From: Lactobacillus sp. HBUAS51381
Lineage (GTDB): Bacteria > Bacillota > Bacilli > Lactobacillales > Lactobacillaceae
Direction: 5' to 3'
NCBI RefSeq assembly: GCF_012641095.1
Contig: NZ_JAAVSC010000008.1
Coordinates: 33,194 to 97,193 of the forward strand
Length of the DNA: 64,000 nucleotides
The translations under genes were made by a program, and so were the position numbers. Below the pieces are notes generated by a model, which saw only the letters and a list, made by a program, of their open reading frames with translations, ran no database searches and had not been told where the DNA came from. Below are positions 1 to 8,575 of the stretch, piece after piece (position 1 is the first letter of the stretch; each line of letters opens with the position of its first letter).

Positions 1-1
1 G

Positions 2-316
2 GTGTTGGATGAACCCACAAATTACCTGGACTTGCCGGCTTTGCGGGCGCTGGAAGACTTCTTGGTCGGCTATCCGGGGACCGTTTTATTCGTGGCCCAC
101 GACCAAACGTTCCGGCAGAAGGTTGCCACCCGGGTCTTGACGTTAACCGATCATCGACTACGCGATCCGCAACGGACGGCCCAGGGCGTTCCGGTCACGG
201 ATCTGCCGCGCCTGCAATTTGAGTATGACCAGTTGATGATGGCCCCCGTGCTGGATACCCAGCGGTTACACGAGCTGCGCGACCAGATTGCGGCGGCAAA
301 ACGGACGAAAAACTGA
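2..316 (+). CDS. ABC-F family ATPase, C-terminal part (5' end outside window)
   Basis: This is the last 104 codons of a gene that enters from the left edge. It opens with the Walker B/D-loop stretch LDEPTNYLDL, the hallmark of the second ABC domain of ABC-F proteins, followed by the H-loop region LFVAHDQTF. ABC-F proteins are soluble twin-ABC ATPases that act on the ribosome (translation factors or antibiotic protection) and have no membrane partner. The tail after the H-loop is about 75 residues and charged, as is common in the family. Signature, Walker A and the first ABC domain lie outside the window, so neither the subfamily nor a resistance role can be assigned. A GGTAA/TTACC hairpin followed by T's lies within the next 60 bases and may end the transcript. 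Confidence 0.85.
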   Translation: MLDEPTNYLDLPALRALEDFLVGYPGTVLFVAHDQTFRQKVATRVLTLTDHRLRDPQRTAQGVPVTDLPRLQFEYDQLMMAPVLDTQRLHELRDQIAAAKRTKN

Positions 317-444
317 TGAATCGGTAAGAATTTGTTCATGAAAACGATTACCTCTAATTTTTTGATAACTTTTGCTTACGAAGACGGTTTTTTTCTGGTA
401 GAGTAATCCATTGTGTTTGAAATGAAAGCGAGTGTGAAAACAAA

Positions 445-1878
445 ATGGATTCTGTACAAAGTAGCCAAACTAATGTGGCTAAGAAAGCTCGAGTGCAAGT
501 TGCTCACCCAATGCTAGCCATGATGGGGATGCTAATCGGGGGCTTTGTCGGGATGTTTTCAGAAACATCCTTGAATATTGCTTTACCACAATTGATGGCG
601 CAATTAGGCGTCACGACCGCCACGGTTCAGTGGTTGGTCACCGGATATATGTTGATGGTTGGGATTGTCCTGCCACTGTCCAGTATTATTACGAAATGGT
701 TCACGACGCGTCAGGTTATCCTGTTCGCGCTGGTTGACTTCATGGTCGGGGCCGTTATTTCGGCCATCGCACCAGGGTTTGGCGTCTTGCTCTTCGGACG
801 GATGATTCAGGGGATCGCCACCGGGCTGATCCTGCCACTGATGTTTACCGTGGCTATGCAAATCTTCCCGCCTTACAAGTTGGGTGCTGCTATGGGGATG
901 GTCGGACTGGTGATCATGTTCGCCCCCGCTGTTGGGCCAACCTTAGCCGGAATCGTTCTCGGCGTCGCTTCTTGGCGGTGGATTTTCTGGTTGTTCGTGC
1001 CGTTCTTACTGATTGCCTTTATCTTTGCTGTGACGTCATTGAAGAATATTGCGGAAGTTTCACGTCCTAAGGTGGACTTCTTATCGATTCTCTTGTCGAC
1101 GGTCGGCTTCGGGAGCTTAGTGCTCGGCGTTAGCTTGGCCAGTGACCGTGGCTGGGGTTCAGCCGCCGTCATCAGTGCCTTAATCGTGGGGATTGTCGTC
1201 TTGGCTTGGTACACGCACCGTCAATTGACGATGGACAAGCCGATCTTGAACCTGCGGGCCTTTGCCATTCCGGGTTTCCGGATTGGGGCCAGTCTGGTCA
1301 TGATTAACTTTGGGATTATCCTATCCGCGATGTACCTGTTGCCAATGTACATTCAAAAGGGACTGTTGGTCCCCGTTGCCTTGACCGGGATCATCATGTT
1401 CCCTGGTGGGGTCATGAACGCGATTATTTCCGCCGTTTCCGGTCGGATGTATGATCACGTAGGGGCACAAATGCCCGCTCGGATTGGCTTTATCATCTCA
1501 ATGGTCGGCGCCTTAATGTTGGCCTTCACCACGACGCAGAGCGCCATCTGGTACGTCATCTTGGCCCACGTCATCTTAATGATCGGGGCGCCACTGGCGA
1601 TGTCACCGTCACAAACGTACGGGTTGAACTCTCTGACCGGGCCAATTGCGGCCGATGGGAGTGCCATCATGAACACCTTACAACAGGTTGTTGGCGCGAT
1701 TGCCACGGCGATTGCGACGAGTCTGTTGGGGATTGGTCAGGCCGCCTACATGGCTTCCGGTGCCAATCATGCCGCAGGTGCCTTTGTTAACGGGGCCCAC
1801 TACGGTTTCTTCTTCACCTTTGTGTTGGCCGTGGTTGGTTTCTTACTAGCCCTGCGGATTCCGAAGGCGAATCGGTAA
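445..1878 (+). CDS. MFS drug efflux transporter, DHA2 (EmrB/QacA/LmrB-like), 14 TM
   Basis: The 477-residue protein is hydrophobic throughout and has the DHA2 layout of about 14 membrane segments. The motif SETSLNIALPQLMAQL in TM1 and the QWLVTGYMLMVG stretch in TM2 are characteristic of the DHA2 drug:H+ antiporters, and the antiporter motif C region GPTLAGIVL is present near residue 160. It would export amphiphilic compounds at the expense of the proton gradient; the substrate cannot be read from sequence. The ATG at 445 is preceded only by a weak purine stretch, so translation initiation may be poor. It closely resembles the other DHA2 protein at 55981-57387. It is monocistronic, closed by a bidirectional terminator shared with the MATE gene that runs towards it. 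Confidence 0.88.
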   Translation: MDSVQSSQTNVAKKARVQVAHPMLAMMGMLIGGFVGMFSETSLNIALPQLMAQLGVTTATVQWLVTGYMLMVGIVLPLSSIITKWFTTRQVILFALVDFMVGAVISAIAPGFGVLLFGRMIQGIATGLILPLMFTVAMQIFPPYKLGAAMGMVGLVIMFAPAVGPTLAGIVLGVASWRWIFWLFVPFLLIAFIFAVTSLKNIAEVSRPKVDFLSILLSTVGFGSLVLGVSLASDRGWGSAAVISALIVGIVVLAWYTHRQLTMDKPILNLRAFAIPGFRIGASLVMINFGIILSAMYLLPMYIQKGLLVPVALTGIIMFPGGVMNAIISAVSGRMYDHVGAQMPARIGFIISMVGALMLAFTTTQSAIWYVILAHVILMIGAPLAMSPSQTYGLNSLTGPIAADGSAIMNTLQQVVGAIATAIATSLLGIGQAAYMASGANHAAGAFVNGAHYGFFFTFVLAVVGFLLALRIPKANR

Positions 1879-1914
1879 TTGTTTCATGTGAAACAGTCAA
1901 TTTAAGTGTAAATG

Positions 1915-1954
1915 AAAGGGATCGCAAATCTGAAATTGATTTGCGATCCCTTTT
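1915..1954. terminator. Bidirectional intrinsic terminator
   Basis: A 15-bp perfect stem (AAAGGGATCGCAAAT and its complement) with a 9-base loop is flanked by A's on the left and T's on the right. It sits between the convergent DHA2 and MATE genes and can serve both. Confidence 0.85.
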
Positions 1955-1977
1955 GCTCGTTTCATGAAAGATGACAA

Positions 1978-3312
1978 CTACTCATCCAAGAAGTTCTTTC
2001 GCCGAAACACGCGGAAGACCATAAAGATACAGTAGGCCAGTGCTAATCCCCAGGCCAGGGGATTAGCGTACGCAATGGCGGTAAAGCCAAAGCCGGCAAT
2101 GGATAGCCAACCGGCTGCGGTTCGTCCGATCAACTCACCCATACCTGAGAAGATGGCATAGAAGCTGTGACCCCAGCCTTGCAGGGTGTTCCGGAAGATC
2201 ATCAGAATCCCGTGAACCGGGAAGTAACAGCTGATAATGATGATGTAGTAGTTGGCCTCGCGGACGATGTCGGGGTGGCCCGAACCAATGATGGCGGTCA
2301 CCAGCGGCGTCTTGGCGAGGTTAATGATGATGAAGGCGGCCGCGGAGTAAATGACTTGAATCCAGACCCCATCGACAATCCCGCGCTTCATGCGGTTACG
2401 TTGCTTGGCCCCAAAGTTCTGGGCCTGGTATGTCGCCATGGCGGCCCCCACGCTTTCCATCGGCAGGGTGAAGAGCTGCCGAATCTTTTCGGCGGCCGAT
2501 TGCGCGGCAATGATGTTGGTGCCCAGCAGGTTAATGGCATCCTGCATCACGATGGCCCCGATGGCGGAGACGGAGTACTCAAAGCCCATTGGCAAGCCAA
2601 TCAGGTTCATCTTCTTAATTCGAGCCCAGTTGACGGCCCAGTCCTTGCGGGTCAAGCCGAGATGGAACTTTGGAAAGACGGTCAGATTGAGCAGGCCCCC
2701 GATAAATTCACTGATCACGGTCGCGATGGCGGCCCCGGCGATCCCCCAGTGGAAGACCAGAATGAAGACCAGGTCGAGAATCACGTTGACCACGAGAGAC
2801 GCTATTAAGAAGTAAAGCGGGTGAACCGCATCACCAAAGGACCGGAGCGCATCGGCAGAATAGTTAAACAAAATATTAGCCGGAATCCCCAGAAATGAGA
2901 TGGCCGTGAAGATAATGGTCATGTGGAGAATCTGGTTAGGCGTATGTAGGGCGGTTAGTAGGGTGGGCGTCAAAACGACCATTAATGGCGTCAGAATCAC
3001 GGCCAGCACAATGCAGAGCCACACGGCATTGGTCAGGTATTGGCGAACGGCCGCGTGGTTTTCTTCGCCCACACTGTGGGATAGCGGAATGCTGAAGCCG
3101 ATGCAGGTTCCTTGTACAAAGCCCATAATCAGAAAGCTTAGGGGATAGTAGGCCCCAATCGCGGCCACGGCATCCACGCCAATCAGACGGCCGACAATCA
3201 GAGTATCAATGAAGTTATAGAGTTGCTGGAAGAGGGAGCCACCGATTAGGGGCAGTGAGAAGAGAATAATCTGCTTAATCGGTCGGCCCTCGGTTAATTT
3301 CAAGGGTGCCAT
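1978..3312 (-). CDS. MATE family multidrug/Na+ antiporter (NorM/DinF type)
   Basis: The protein has 444 residues and about 12 membrane segments, matching the MATE family, whose members expel cationic compounds in exchange for Na+ or H+. The start IKQIILFSLPLIGGSLFQQ followed by YNFIDTLIVGRLIG is the conserved MATE TM1 pattern, and a second similar half begins near residue 230 (GLPMGFEYSVSAIG). The ATG at 3312 is chosen because AGGAGG lies 7 bases upstream; an in-frame start 10 codons earlier has no ribosome site. A plausible promoter lies directly upstream. The gene is alone, facing the DHA2 gene across a shared terminator. Confidence 0.9.
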   Translation of the reverse strand: MAPLKLTEGRPIKQIILFSLPLIGGSLFQQLYNFIDTLIVGRLIGVDAVAAIGAYYPLSFLIMGFVQGTCIGFSIPLSHSVGEENHAAVRQYLTNAVWLCIVLAVILTPLMVVLTPTLLTALHTPNQILHMTIIFTAISFLGIPANILFNYSADALRSFGDAVHPLYFLIASLVVNVILDLVFILVFHWGIAGAAIATVISEFIGGLLNLTVFPKFHLGLTRKDWAVNWARIKKMNLIGLPMGFEYSVSAIGAIVMQDAINLLGTNIIAAQSAAEKIRQLFTLPMESVGAAMATYQAQNFGAKQRNRMKRGIVDGVWIQVIYSAAAFIIINLAKTPLVTAIIGSGHPDIVREANYYIIIISCYFPVHGILMIFRNTLQGWGHSFYAIFSGMGELIGRTAAGWLSIAGFGFTAIAYANPLAWGLALAYCIFMVFRVFRRKNFLDE

Positions 3313-3350
3313 AACATTCCTCCTAGTTGATAGCGGTTTCAATACTAGCT

Positions 3351-3379
3351 AGTATATCAGTTTAACGGTGAATAGATAA
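3351..3379 (-). promoter_or_regulatory. Probable promoter of the MATE gene
   Basis: Read on the minus strand, TTATCT (3374-3379) and TATACT (3351-3356) are separated by 17 bases. The -10 lies within a partly palindromic stretch ACTAGCTAGT. Confidence 0.5.
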
Positions 3380-3417
3380 CCCCGGGTGGTAATCATTTCA
3401 GCGGAAGTGAGCGCAAA

Positions 3418-3455
3418 AAAAGGTCGTCTCGCCGGCTAACGGCGATCACGACCTT
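3418..3455 (-). terminator. Intrinsic terminator of the AEC transporter gene
   Basis: Paired arms AAGGTCGT/ACGACCTT with an inner CGCCG/CGGCG stem are followed, in the minus direction, by seven T's. The stem overlaps the stop codon of the gene at 3454. Confidence 0.8.
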
Positions 3456-4377
3456 AGAGATTGCAGAGCGCAAAGACCACCGGAATGGTCGCCACGCTGA
3501 AGATGGTGGAGATACTCATCAGGGTGACGGCCGGGCTGGTGTCGCCGTGGGCCTTTAAGGTGAAGAGCACCACGTTACCGGCGACGGGACATGCCGCCAT
3601 CAAGACGGTCGTATACAGCGGAATTCCGCTGATACCGAAGGCCCGAAGAATCACGATGTCGATGATGGGAAAGAGTAAATTGCGGCAGAGCAGGGGCCAC
3701 CACAGTCGAGAATTAAACGCCTGCCGATTGAATTTCACCGCGGCGAGACTATTCCCGATAACAATCATGGACAGTGGCGTGTTGATCGAACTGACGTAGG
3801 TGATGGTGTGATTGAGCAGGTTGGGGAGGTGAACGCCGCTAACGAAGATCGCCAGGCCCACCACGATAGCCACAATGTTGGGATTCAGGAGAATCTGGCG
3901 CCAATTGATGGGCGTCCCTTGTTTTCGCGGCGTGAACAGTGCGATACCGTAGGTCCAACAGAAGATGTTAAAGGCGGCCAGTGAGGCCACGGCGAAGAAG
4001 ACGCCGGTGTTGCCAAAGAGGGCACTGGCTAAGGGAACACCCATGAAGCCGGCATTAGAGTAGACGGCGCCGAATCGCATGATGCGTTGTAAGTTGGGAT
4101 CGGCGACGCGTTTGAACGCTAAATTTGTGATGAGAACCATCAAACCATAAGTCAGCAGAATCCCCAACAGAACCAGGCCCAGACTTTGGAGACGACTGGT
4201 CGAGAAACGTTGTTCAAAAGCGTTGACAATCAGACATGGTGAGACGATATAGAGCAGAATATTGGTGAGATCGGTCGCGGTCTGACCGTGCATGAAGCCC
4301 AATTTGTTGGTGAGGAGGCCGACGCCCATCAGGAGAAACATTAAAATGATTTGATTCGTGAGTTGGCCAATAGCCAT
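3454..4377 (-). CDS. AEC family transporter (auxin efflux carrier / malate permease type)
   Basis: The 307-residue membrane protein shows the AEC pattern: a first half of five segments including VGLLTNKLGFM and LLYIVSPCLIVNAF, and a second half with NPNIVAIVVGLAIF and LSMIVIGNSLA. AEC proteins in lactic acid bacteria export or import organic acids such as malate; MleP-type malate permeases belong here. No malolactic enzyme gene is nearby, so the substrate stays open. The start at 4377 is preferred over one 12 codons upstream because AAAGGAAG lies before it, though at a rather long spacing of about 11 bases. It is transcribed alone and ends in its own terminator. Confidence 0.85.
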   Translation of the reverse strand: MAIGQLTNQIILMFLLMGVGLLTNKLGFMHGQTATDLTNILLYIVSPCLIVNAFEQRFSTSRLQSLGLVLLGILLTYGLMVLITNLAFKRVADPNLQRIMRFGAVYSNAGFMGVPLASALFGNTGVFFAVASLAAFNIFCWTYGIALFTPRKQGTPINWRQILLNPNIVAIVVGLAIFVSGVHLPNLLNHTITYVSSINTPLSMIVIGNSLAAVKFNRQAFNSRLWWPLLCRNLLFPIIDIVILRAFGISGIPLYTTVLMAACPVAGNVVLFTLKAHGDTSPAVTLMSISTIFSVATIPVVFALCNL

Positions 4378-4518
4378 GGGTGGTACGCTTCCTTTCTGAG
4401 TAAAGCTATCCATTCATTATGAGAATAGGTGGGGGTCACTGTCAATTAGCCGGTGCATTCACCGGACAGTGGGCTTACAATGGTGAGGAAGAAGTTTAAG
4501 TCGCAGGAGGAACAAGGG

Positions 4519-4698
4519 ATGTCTTTTAATCGTCATTTTTACCGGACTATCCGCTTCTGGAGCGGGTTAGTCGTCATCGGCCTTATGTTGCCTAATGTTA
4601 TCTCGGTCAGCCTAACCAGCGTCTTCTGGTGGGTCTCACTGGCTTGTTTGGTCGGGGGCGGCGGCTACGCGCTGGCGGGCTTCGTTCAGCGTCGGTAG
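4519..4698 (+). CDS. Small two-TM membrane protein of unknown function
   Basis: The 59-residue product has a basic N-terminus (MSFNRHFYRTIRFW), two hydrophobic segments (about residues 13-31 and 34-52) and ends in Arg-Arg. The start is set by a perfect AGGAGG eight bases before ATG 4519; earlier in-frame ATGs at 4453 and 4480 lack such a site. I do not recognise the family. It is followed at once by a bidirectional terminator, consistent with a real short transcription unit. Confidence 0.6.
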   Translation: MSFNRHFYRTIRFWSGLVVIGLMLPNVISVSLTSVFWWVSLACLVGGGGYALAGFVQRR

Positions 4699-4734
4699 AA
4701 AAAAGCCGTCACCCGAAATGGGCGGCGGCTTTTC
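4699..4734. terminator. Bidirectional intrinsic terminator
   Basis: AAAAGCCGTC pairs with GGCGGCTTTT around a short loop, with A's on the left and T's on the right. It separates the small membrane protein gene from the convergent CNNM/HlyC gene. Confidence 0.8.
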
Positions 4735-4745
4735 TCGTGACAACT

Positions 4746-6113
4746 TTACTTGTGATCATCGTCCTGATTTTCGGTCGTGGTAATCTGTTTCTGTGGCGGA
4801 TTGACCGTGACTTCCAACCAGTTAATAAATGAGTTTTCGTAATCTAACACTTTAAGATCAAAGTTCTTCAGGTGAATGACATCGTTGACCTTGACGTTCG
4901 GGTAGTTATCGATGATAAAGCCGGCCATCGTGACCGTTTCAGTCGTCTCAAATCCCTTAATATCAGTGTTGAAATACCGTTCAAAGTCGTAAGTCGTCAT
5001 CTTCCCATTGACTTGGAAGGTGCCATTAGGTTGTTTGAAGATGTATTGGTCGTTGGCATCGTCAATCTCATCGCGGACCGTGCCGAAGAGTTCCTCGTAG
5101 ATATCCTTATCGGTGATAATCCCGGAAGTTCCCCCGTATTCGTCGACGACCACCACGATTGGCGTCCGTTTCTTAATCATCTGTTGGAGAACTTCGGTGA
5201 TGGGCGTGGTCTCGGGCGTCGTGGAGATATCCCGAATCAGCTTGTCGACCCGCACCTTGGAATCCACCTGTTGCTGGCGAATCAAGTCGTAGTTGTAGAC
5301 GTAGCCGAGGATCTTATCCTTATCCCCATCGGCCACAACAGGAAGTCGGCTGAAGCGCTCCTGCAGGTAAACGTTCAGGGCTTCCTTCACGCTTGCCGTG
5401 ATGTCAATGACTTCCAGCTGCGTCCGGTCAATCATAATGTCCTTGGCCACCTTGTCATTCAGCTCGAAAGCCCGTTGCATGTAGACCAAGTCATTCTTTT
5501 CCAGTTCGCCACCCTCCACGGCACTTCGTGAAAGGTTAAGGATTTCGGCTTGGGAGAAGACCTCGTCACTTTCGTTAGCGACCTTCAAGCCCATTAGACG
5601 AACGACACCCGAGGCGCTGGTATTGAGTAACCAGACGAACGGGTAGAACAGGATGTGGCAGTAATGCAATGGCGTGACGATTAGCATCAAGACCTTCATG
5701 GGCATATCAATGGAAATGTTCTTTGGCACGATTTCCGTGAAGACCACTTCAAGATAGGTCAAGAGCAGCACCCCGACAATCACGCTAATCGTATGCGTGG
5801 TTGCCGTGTTCAGGTGGGCGGGTGCTAGGCCGTCTAACAGGAGATCGACGAAGAATGATTCCCCGATCCACCCTAAGATGATGCCGGCCAGGGAAACCCC
5901 CACCTGCGTCGTTGATAAATATTCATTTAAATTGGTGACCATTTTCATGGCCCGGTTGAGCTTAGTCGACGGTTTGTCCAGTTCCTCGATCTTTTCTTCG
6001 AGGGCACTGGGACGCGTCTGAACTAGGGCAAATTCACAAGCAACAAAGAAAGCTGCAAAGAAGAAGGTAATTAAAATAATAATTAGGTTCACAACTATCT
6101 GACCGCTATCCAC
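4746..6113 (-). CDS. CNNM/HlyC-type integral membrane protein (DUF21 + CBS pair + CorC/HlyC)
   Basis: The 455-residue protein has the full family layout: a DUF21 membrane domain (about residues 1-200, starting IVVNLIIILITFFFAAFFVA and including TTQVGVSLAGIILGWIGE), a pair of CBS domains (about 210-340, with ITDKDIYEELFG near the end) and a C-terminal CorC/HlyC domain with ANDQYIFKQPNGTFQVNGKM. Such proteins are often labelled hemolysins, but several are Mg2+/Na+ transporters or regulators of magnesium efflux; transport is the better guess. The start codon is GTG at 6113, with GAGGA seven bases before it. It is monocistronic. Confidence 0.88.
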   Translation of the reverse strand: MDSGQIVVNLIIILITFFFAAFFVACEFALVQTRPSALEEKIEELDKPSTKLNRAMKMVTNLNEYLSTTQVGVSLAGIILGWIGESFFVDLLLDGLAPAHLNTATTHTISVIVGVLLLTYLEVVFTEIVPKNISIDMPMKVLMLIVTPLHYCHILFYPFVWLLNTSASGVVRLMGLKVANESDEVFSQAEILNLSRSAVEGGELEKNDLVYMQRAFELNDKVAKDIMIDRTQLEVIDITASVKEALNVYLQERFSRLPVVADGDKDKILGYVYNYDLIRQQQVDSKVRVDKLIRDISTTPETTPITEVLQQMIKKRTPIVVVVDEYGGTSGIITDKDIYEELFGTVRDEIDDANDQYIFKQPNGTFQVNGKMTTYDFERYFNTDIKGFETTETVTMAGFIIDNYPNVKVNDVIHLKNFDLKVLDYENSFINWLEVTVNPPQKQITTTENQDDDHK

Positions 6114-6328
6114 ACATCATTCCTCATTTCATTAATTCTATCTCTTTATTATAGCGCGTCTGCACGCCTTTTTATAGTGAGTAGATTGAATCAAATTCTA
6201 CGCTCAAAGCGGTCATCTGGCAACCGAACAACGGAAAATAGTTGGATTAACTTTGGGGAATGACATACTTAACGTTTTCGCCGAAAAGGATTAGACTAAA
6301 TGTAGTAACATCAAAGGAGATTTGGATT

Positions 6329-6694
6329 ATGGCAGATACACCAAAGGACGAAAAGATTGAACCGACTATTGAGATTCCAACGGATGACGTGGAAAAGGCG
6401 GCAAAGTTAATTTTGACGACGGGATATGTGACCAAGCGCGATCTACCAAAGATGGATGACTTAGCCTGGGCAACTGCACTTTCAAAGGCTGTGACAAAGC
6501 ATTTCTTGGAAAATGACGATGATCACGATCCTTACGTTTACTTCGAACAATTTGACTTCGCCGGTGGAGACATCGATTCCATTCTCTTTAACATGGACAT
6601 CGTGCCAACCCGTGAAGAAGCTTTGCAAGATTTAGCCGACGCGTTGGGTGAAAAGGTTGTTGTCCCTAAGGATAATGATCAAACAACTTATTAA
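6329..6694 (+). CDS. Conserved acidic protein of unknown function
   Basis: The product has 121 residues, is soluble and strongly acidic (DDDHDPYVYFEQFDFAGGDI), with no signal peptide or membrane segment. I do not recognise a domain. ATG 6329 is chosen because AAAGGAG precedes it by nine bases; the frame stays open 23 codons further upstream without a ribosome site. It stands alone and ends in a strong terminator. The balanced codon use looks native. Confidence 0.7.
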   Translation: MADTPKDEKIEPTIEIPTDDVEKAAKLILTTGYVTKRDLPKMDDLAWATALSKAVTKHFLENDDDHDPYVYFEQFDFAGGDIDSILFNMDIVPTREEALQDLADALGEKVVVPKDNDQTTY

Positions 6695-6713
6695 ATCCCG
6701 ATCTTCGGGTAAT

Positions 6714-6746
6714 GGGCTTCCAGCAGAGATGTTGGAAGCCTTTTTT
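6714..6746 (+). terminator. Intrinsic terminator
   Basis: GGCTTCCA pairs with TGGAAGCC and is followed by six T's; it ends the transcript of the acidic protein. Confidence 0.85.
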
Positions 6747-6837
6747 GATGCTTAAGGGTTTGGATAAGACTAGGGAAGATGGGCAACGAAAACGCTAATT
6801 TTGACGTGATTAAGTGTATCGGGACGTTTAAAAAAAG

Positions 6838-6870
6838 TTTGACCTTTAGACGAGCTTTTTGACCTTTGAC
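6838..6870 (+). promoter_or_regulatory. CtsR-like heptad repeats upstream of hsp20
   Basis: TTTGACC occurs at 6838-6844 and 6858-6864, with a further TTTGAC at 6865-6870. This is the complement of the CtsR half-site GGTCAAA. Canonical CtsR boxes place two heptads 10 bases apart; here the exact copies are 20 apart, so the match is partial. The remainder of 6747-7038 holds a CIRCE-like element and the promoter and no gene. Confidence 0.45.
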
Positions 6871-6931
6871 AATTAAGCGATTACTCTGGCATTCTAATTA
6901 ATGCTGATTTGCTGGGATTAAGCCATCAAAA

Positions 6932-6957
6932 TTAGCACTCTAAAAACCGAGTGCTAA
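6932..6957. promoter_or_regulatory. CIRCE-like HrcA operator with 8-base spacer
   Basis: TTAGCACTC (6932-6940) and GAGTGCTAA (6949-6957) are perfect CIRCE arms. The spacer is eight bases instead of the usual nine. It lies four bases upstream of the -35 of the hsp20 promoter, which suggests HrcA-type heat control of the gene. Confidence 0.8.
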
Positions 6958-6961
6958 TTAT

Positions 6962-6990
6962 TTGCATTTCTGACCAATACTGACTATTAT
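6962..6990 (+). promoter_or_regulatory. SigA-type promoter of hsp20
   Basis: TTGCAT (6962-6967) and TATTAT (6985-6990) are 17 bases apart, leaving about 45 bases to the start codon. Confidence 0.6.
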
Positions 6991-7038
6991 AGAAAATGTA
7001 ATCAAGTAAAACAGAAAAGCAGAAAGGGGAATTTGATT

Positions 7039-7464
7039 ATGGCTAATGATGTTATGAGTCGGAACTTTGATTTCTTTGATCCAATGAATTTCTTTAATGA
7101 AGTGGGCAACTTAGGTCACGATATGTTCAATGGTGATAATGAGATGAAGACGGATGTCGTCGAACACGATAAGGATTACGTGGTCACGGCTGAATTGCCA
7201 GGCTTCAAGAAGGATGATATCCACGTGGACTACCGTGACAATACGTTGCGGATTACCGGGAAGTCCGAAGTTAGCCAAGCGGCCAAGGACGACAACGGTC
7301 GGATCTTACGGCAAGAACGTCGTAGTCAAAATGTGGCCCGTTCCTTCTACCTGCCAAATATCGATTTGAAGCAGGTTAAGGCCGGCTTCACCGATGGCAT
7401 CTTGACGTTGACCTTGCCAAAGCAAGCTGACGTTGCGGATCATCATGAAATCAATATTGACTAA
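7039..7464 (+). CDS. Small heat shock protein, Hsp20/alpha-crystallin family
   Basis: The 141-residue chaperone binds unfolding proteins in the cytoplasm without ATP. The alpha-crystallin domain runs from about residue 38 (KTDVVEHDKDYVVTAELPGF) to 132, and contains the family motif GILTLTLPK; a short IXI-like tail follows. ATG 7039 is used because AAAGGGG lies nine bases upstream; a TTG two codons earlier is in frame but badly spaced. The combination of CIRCE and CtsR-like sites upstream suggests dual heat-shock control, as known for several lactobacillus small heat shock genes. It is a single gene with its own terminator. Confidence 0.93.
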   Translation: MANDVMSRNFDFFDPMNFFNEVGNLGHDMFNGDNEMKTDVVEHDKDYVVTAELPGFKKDDIHVDYRDNTLRITGKSEVSQAAKDDNGRILRQERRSQNVARSFYLPNIDLKQVKAGFTDGILTLTLPKQADVADHHEINID

Positions 7465-7485
7465 TACCAATTAATCATACTGTGG

Positions 7486-7522
7486 CGCGCGTTCTGGGGA
7501 TTTCCCGGAACGCGCGTTTTTT
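7486..7522 (+). terminator. Intrinsic terminator of hsp20
   Basis: CGCGCGTTC pairs with GAACGCGCG, with an inner GGGGA/TTTCC match, followed by six T's. Confidence 0.85.
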
Positions 7523-7586
7523 GTTGGGCCAATGTTGAGCAGAATCGCTGTGTGGCTTTCCCCCGATTCTTACGACGGTAGCTGAA

Positions 7587-7640
7587 ATTTAAAAAGGCCC
7601 CCGCGTCACCGACGATGCGGTGACGCGTGAGCCTCAGGGG
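7587..7640 (-). terminator. Intrinsic terminator of the aldo/keto reductase gene
   Basis: A 10-bp stem CGCGTCACCG/CGGTGACGCG, extended by CCCC/GGGG pairing, is followed by T's in the minus direction. Confidence 0.8.
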
Positions 7641-7641
7641 A

Positions 7642-8490
7642 CTAGTATTGTTTGCCCGTTTCGTAAACGATTTCCGGTTCATTTCCGGTTCGTTGGTACT
7701 TGTTCAACAGGTCGATGGTGGACATCTCATCTTCGCTCAAGGAGAAGTCAAAGACCTGCGCATTTTCCGTAATCCGCTCCGCGTGTTGGGACTTGGGAAT
7801 CGGTAAGATCCCGTGTTGGAGCTCCCAACGCAGGATGGTCTGAGCCACGGACTTGTTGTGGTGCTGACCAATCTTGGCGATCATGGAGTCGCCCAATACG
7901 GCGCGCCGGCCCAGGGGACTCCAGGCCTCGGTAACGATGTGGTGTTGTTGGTTGTAGTCTAACAAGGCCAACTGATTGAGGTAGGGGTGATATTCCACCT
8001 GATCGACCACGGGCATCTCCTTAGCCTTGGTTGCCAATAAATCCAAGTGAGCGGCGGTGTAATTGGAGACCCCGATGGACTTGACCTTACCGTCTGCCTT
8101 GAGTTCTTCAAAGGCCCGCCACGTATCGAAGAAGTGTTCGCGAACCGGCCAGTGGACGAGTAAGAGGTCCAGATAGTCCAGCTTTAAGCGTTTCAGAGAG
8201 CCTTCCACGGACTTCAAGGTTTGATCGTAGCCCTGGACTTCTTCGGCGACTTTAGTCGTCAAATAGAGTTCCTGGCGGGGGATTTCGAGGCGGTGCAGGG
8301 TTTCACCCAAGATGTCCTCGTTCCGATAGAGCATCGCCGTGTCAAATAACCGGTAACCCTGATCCCAAGCCGTTTTAATGGTGGTGTCCATGGCTTCCTG
8401 GTCGCTGATGAGGTAAGTCCCAAAGCCGAAACCGGGGATCTCATGGCCATCGGCGAGTTTGATCGTATCTGCAAGACTGGTAAGTGTCAT
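7642..8490 (-). CDS. Aldo/keto reductase (2,5-diketo-gluconate reductase-like)
   Basis: The 282-residue TIM-barrel oxidoreductase reduces aldehydes or ketones with NADPH. The catalytic tetrad is visible: Asp and Tyr in LFDTAMLYRNEDILGE, Lys in LYLTTKVAEE, His in DLLLVHWP. The NADPH-binding stretch ILPIPKSQHAERITEN is present near residue 240. The length is standard for the family. ATG 8490 has AAGGAGG seven bases ahead, while a frame-open start 13 codons upstream has none. Substrate is unknown; the family includes DkgA/B and YvgN-type methylglyoxal reductases. Confidence 0.92.
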   Translation of the reverse strand: MTLTSLADTIKLADGHEIPGFGFGTYLISDQEAMDTTIKTAWDQGYRLFDTAMLYRNEDILGETLHRLEIPRQELYLTTKVAEEVQGYDQTLKSVEGSLKRLKLDYLDLLLVHWPVREHFFDTWRAFEELKADGKVKSIGVSNYTAAHLDLLATKAKEMPVVDQVEYHPYLNQLALLDYNQQHHIVTEAWSPLGRRAVLGDSMIAKIGQHHNKSVAQTILRWELQHGILPIPKSQHAERITENAQVFDFSLSEDEMSTIDLLNKYQRTGNEPEIVYETGKQY

Positions 8491-8575
8491 TATTTTTCCT
8501 CCTTGGCGTTGCGGGTCAATCCGTAACACTGCATATAAATAATATGTTAAGCCAATTTAGTCAAACTGGCAACGC

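Noticed and set aside
2167..2808. 213-codon open frame antisense to the MATE gene
   Set aside because: It is the complement of strongly conserved MATE coding sequence and has the Asp/His/Gly-rich composition expected of a shadow frame.
3348..3361. GCTAGTATATCAGT before the MATE gene fits the UxuR-type motif at 13 of 14 positions
   Set aside because: It coincides with the likely -10 box TATACT of the gene, MATE transport has no link to uronates, and one such match in 64 kb could be chance.
4872..5531. 219-codon open frame antisense to the CNNM/HlyC gene
   Set aside because: Conserved DUF21/CBS motifs lie on the other strand; no ribosome site or promoter for this frame.
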